DNA from: Pseudacidovorax sp. NFM-22 | GTDB taxonomy: Bacteria > Pseudomonadota > Gammaproteobacteria > Burkholderiales > Burkholderiaceae_C | NCBI RefSeq assembly: GCF_021401245.1 | Contig: NZ_JACBFY010000006.1 | Span: 186,001 to 250,000 of the forward strand | Direction: 5' to 3' | DNA length: 64,000 nt | In this document: positions 61,927 to 64,000 of the stretch, in pieces | Layout: every line of letters starts with the position of its first letter | How positions within the stretch are numbered: position 1 is the stretch's first letter | Made by a program: the position numbers and the translations under genes | Notes under the pieces: model-generated | Database searches by the model: none | What the model was told of the DNA's origin: nothing | Seen by the model: only the letters and a program-made list of their open reading frames with translations

Positions 61927-63992
61927 CGATGAATCCGCCGGTGCTGCACCCGGAGACTGCAGCCGCCATAAAGGCCGCTGTGCGCCTCGGCCTGGACAGC
62001 CTGCGCGCCGATCCGCCGCAGCGGCTCGGTGACTGGGCTGCGGACGAGTTCAAGCTCGCAGGCGAGAGCAGCCACCAGAAAGGGGCGTGGGTGGCCTGGG
62101 CCTTTCAGGTCGGCATCCTCGACTTCATGAGCGATGACCGGATCGAAGAGCTGGACGTGATGAAGGCCAAGCGGGTCGGCTACACGAAGATGGTCACCGC
62201 GTTCGTTTGCTACAACATCGCGCACCGCCGCCGGAAGCAGGCGCTGTGGCAGCCCACCGACGACGACCGGGACAGCTACGTCAAGAGCGAGATCGATCCG
62301 TTGCTTGACCCCGTCACTGGAGTGCCGGCGGTCAATAAGGCCCGCAAGCGCGGCAAGGGTGCCAACGACGAGACCATCAAGCTCAAGAGCTTTCGGGACA
62401 GCGTGACGCACCTGCTCGGCGGCAAGGCCGCCCGCGCTTTCCGCCGGATCACGGTGGCGGTGTCCATCCTCGACGAGATCAGCAAGTTCGACCGCAGCAT
62501 CGAGAAGGCCGGCCCGCCGCGCGGCCTGGCGCGTGGGCGCCTGGAGGGTGCGCCGTATCCCAAGCTCGTGTGCGGCTCCACGCCCCTGCTCAAAGGCCTC
62601 TGCCACATCGAGGACGCAGCGACCGAGGCCGAGGGCTTCGTGCGCTTCCACATCGAGTGCCCGCACTGCGGTCTTGACCATCCGCTCATGTGGGGCGGCA
62701 AGGACAAGCCCTACGGGTTCAAGTGGGACAGGGGGCACCCCAAGAAAGTCCGGCACGTGTGCCCCCACTGCCGGGAATCCATCACGCAGGCCGACTACCT
62801 GCGCGGCGGCGTGCCCATGCAGGGCGTATGGATCTGCGAGCGTACGGGCAAGCGCTACGGGCGGGATCGCATTTGGCGCGATGACGCCGGCATGCCGTGT
62901 CGGCCGCCCCGCTCGCTGGGCGTGCATGTGTGGACGGCGTACAGCCCGCAGCGTGCGTGGTCGGACATCGTCGAAGAGTTCGAGAACGCCCTCAAGGCGC
63001 TGGAGAAGGGCGACGCCGGCCCAATGCAGCTCTTCGTCAACGAGACGTTGGGCGAGACGTGGGAGCTGGCGGGCGAGCGTACGGACGGCCATGCCCTGCA
63101 GGCGCGCGCGGAGTCCTACAAGCTGTGCACGGTGCCCAAGGGCTGTCTCGTCCTCACCGCTGGCGTCGACGTCCAGCGCAACCGCTGGGAAATCACGGTC
63201 TATGGCTGGGGCCGCGGAATGGAATCATGGGTGGTTGATGTCGTCGTGATCGAGGGCAACCCTGCGGTGGATGAGGAATGGTCAGCCGTCACCGTGCAGC
63301 TGCAGCGCCGGTATCGGCAGGACTGGCATGGTGGAAGCCTGGGCATCAGCGCGACCAGCATCGACAGCTCCGACCAGACACAGGCCGTCTACAACTGGGT
63401 GCGCTCCGCACAGCACGTGCTGTCCCAGCTGCGCGCCATCAAGGGCGATGGCAACGAGTCGGTCCCCATCCTAGGGGCAAGTGGATTGCAGGACGTGGAT
63501 TGGCGCGGGAAGAAGGTCGCGCGCGGCATCAAACTGTGGCGCGTGGGCACGGATGCGGCTAAGGATCTGCTGCTGGGTCAGCTCGCCATCGAGCAGGCTG
63601 GGCCCGGTTATGTCCACTTCTCCAATGAGCTCCCCCGCGAGTTCTATGAGCAGCTCACCGCCGAGCAACGGGTGCTGGCGAAGGTCCAGGGCCGCGACGC
63701 CTACAAGTGGGTCAAGCGGCGCCCGCGCAACGAGCAGCTGGACAACCGCAACTATGCGCTGCACGCGGCCATGGGCCTGGGCCTGCACAAATGGGCGGAG
63801 GCCCGATGGGCGGCGCTGGAGATGGCTGTGCAGCCGCCGGTTGATCTGTTCTCGGCGCCGGCGCCCGTGGTGGAGTCTGCCGCCGAGACGGCGGCTGCCG
63901 ATGTGCCGGCGGTGGTGGCTACGCCGCCGACGCCGTCCCCGGCGCCCACGCGCTTGCCTCTGCAGCGGCGACCCAAGGGTCGGGCTTGGTGA
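61923..63992 (+). CDS. terminase large subunit (GpA family)
   Basis: A complete 689-residue packaging ATPase-nuclease. The Walker A-like segment MKAKRVGYTKM (80-90) and Walker B SILDEISKFD (181-190) lie in the ATPase half. Two cysteine pairs (CPHCG, CPHCRE) are in the middle, and the nuclease half begins around VLTAGVDVQRNRWE (about 410). Together with the Nu1-like small subunit it should package from cos. The proline/alanine-rich tail is not conserved. The window ends 8 bp after the stop. Confidence 0.93.
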   Translation: MTMNPPVLHPETAAAIKAAVRLGLDSLRADPPQRLGDWAADEFKLAGESSHQKGAWVAWAFQVGILDFMSDDRIEELDVMKAKRVGYTKMVTAFVCYNIAHRRRKQALWQPTDDDRDSYVKSEIDPLLDPVTGVPAVNKARKRGKGANDETIKLKSFRDSVTHLLGGKAARAFRRITVAVSILDEISKFDRSIEKAGPPRGLARGRLEGAPYPKLVCGSTPLLKGLCHIEDAATEAEGFVRFHIECPHCGLDHPLMWGGKDKPYGFKWDRGHPKKVRHVCPHCRESITQADYLRGGVPMQGVWICERTGKRYGRDRIWRDDAGMPCRPPRSLGVHVWTAYSPQRAWSDIVEEFENALKALEKGDAGPMQLFVNETLGETWELAGERTDGHALQARAESYKLCTVPKGCLVLTAGVDVQRNRWEITVYGWGRGMESWVVDVVVIEGNPAVDEEWSAVTVQLQRRYRQDWHGGSLGISATSIDSSDQTQAVYNWVRSAQHVLSQLRAIKGDGNESVPILGASGLQDVDWRGKKVARGIKLWRVGTDAAKDLLLGQLAIEQAGPGYVHFSNELPREFYEQLTAEQRVLAKVQGRDAYKWVKRRPRNEQLDNRNYALHAAMGLGLHKWAEARWAALEMAVQPPVDLFSAPAPVVESAAETAAADVPAVVATPPTPSPAPTRLPLQRRPKGRAW

Positions 63993-64000
63993 GGGAAGCG

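Overview
This is a high-GC betaproteobacterial chromosome segment, most like Burkholderiales/Comamonadaceae. The basis is the gene order (argF-argD / DUF3579 / rpsT / murJ; purM / AI-2E / hda / pcnB / folK; rpsP-rimM-trmD-rplS; yicC-gmk-rpoZ-spoT-greB), the kynA/kynB tryptophan-catabolic genes and an Azoarcus-type group I intron in a tRNA gene. No species is claimed.

Bases 1-46300 are ordinary host chromosome. 1-4300: a 5'-truncated flavin monooxygenase, then tryptophan 2,3-dioxygenase (kynA), an aromatic aminotransferase, a RidA protein and kynurenine formamidase (kynB); a 19-bp motif is shared by the two control regions. 4400-7600: a cysteine-cluster protein, argF, argD and DUF3579. 7600-15200: rpsT, murJ, a SirB1-type protein, a two-component system and a YccS/FUSC membrane protein. 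15200-24400: a GlxA-type regulator, a monooxygenase and an isochorismatase-like hydrolase; then AI-2E/purM against hda-pcnB-folK, and a PhoU-like/Pit pair. 24400-36000: rpsP-rimM-trmD-rplS, a CoA pyrophosphatase, a CbiB relative, hisC, rsgA/M48 protease, orn and a DEAD-box helicase with a long leader. 36057-36534: tRNA-Ile(CAU), split by a 251-nt group I intron, then tRNA-Arg(ACG). 36600-46100: greB, spoT, rpoZ, gmk, yicC, a Ser/Thr kinase-PP2C pair, rph, rdgB and hemW. tRNA-Ser(UGA) at 46197-46284 ends the host part.

From about 46290 to the window end lies a temperate prophage integrated at tRNA-Ser; its right end is outside the window. A P4-type integrase points inward. Opposite it runs a tightly coupled leftward early operon (56108 down to 47532) carrying an AlpA-like protein, DUF4031, an Ea22-like protein, a PAPS-reductase/DndC-like ATPase, a cytosine methyltransferase with six internal repeats, an HD-domain protein and several unknowns. 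The control region is lambda-like: a CI/LexA-type repressor, a YdaS/Cro-like protein and five good copies of a GTAGC-N4-GCTAC operator, three between cI and cro and two at the leftward promoter. A secreted protein of unknown function sits directly behind cI and is probably made in the lysogen. Rightwards come a CII-like regulator, a replication protein whose coding sequence holds five palindromic iterons plus an AT-rich element (a lambda-style internal origin), a GpZ-like protein, a probable cos region with two parS-like repeats, and both terminase subunits.

The most noteworthy items are the intron-split tRNA-Ile, the five-copy operator system with apparently leaderless cI and cro, the origin inside the replication gene, the coupled PAPS-reductase-like/methyltransferase/HD module, the cI-linked secreted protein, and the shared 19-bp motif of the kynurenine genes.
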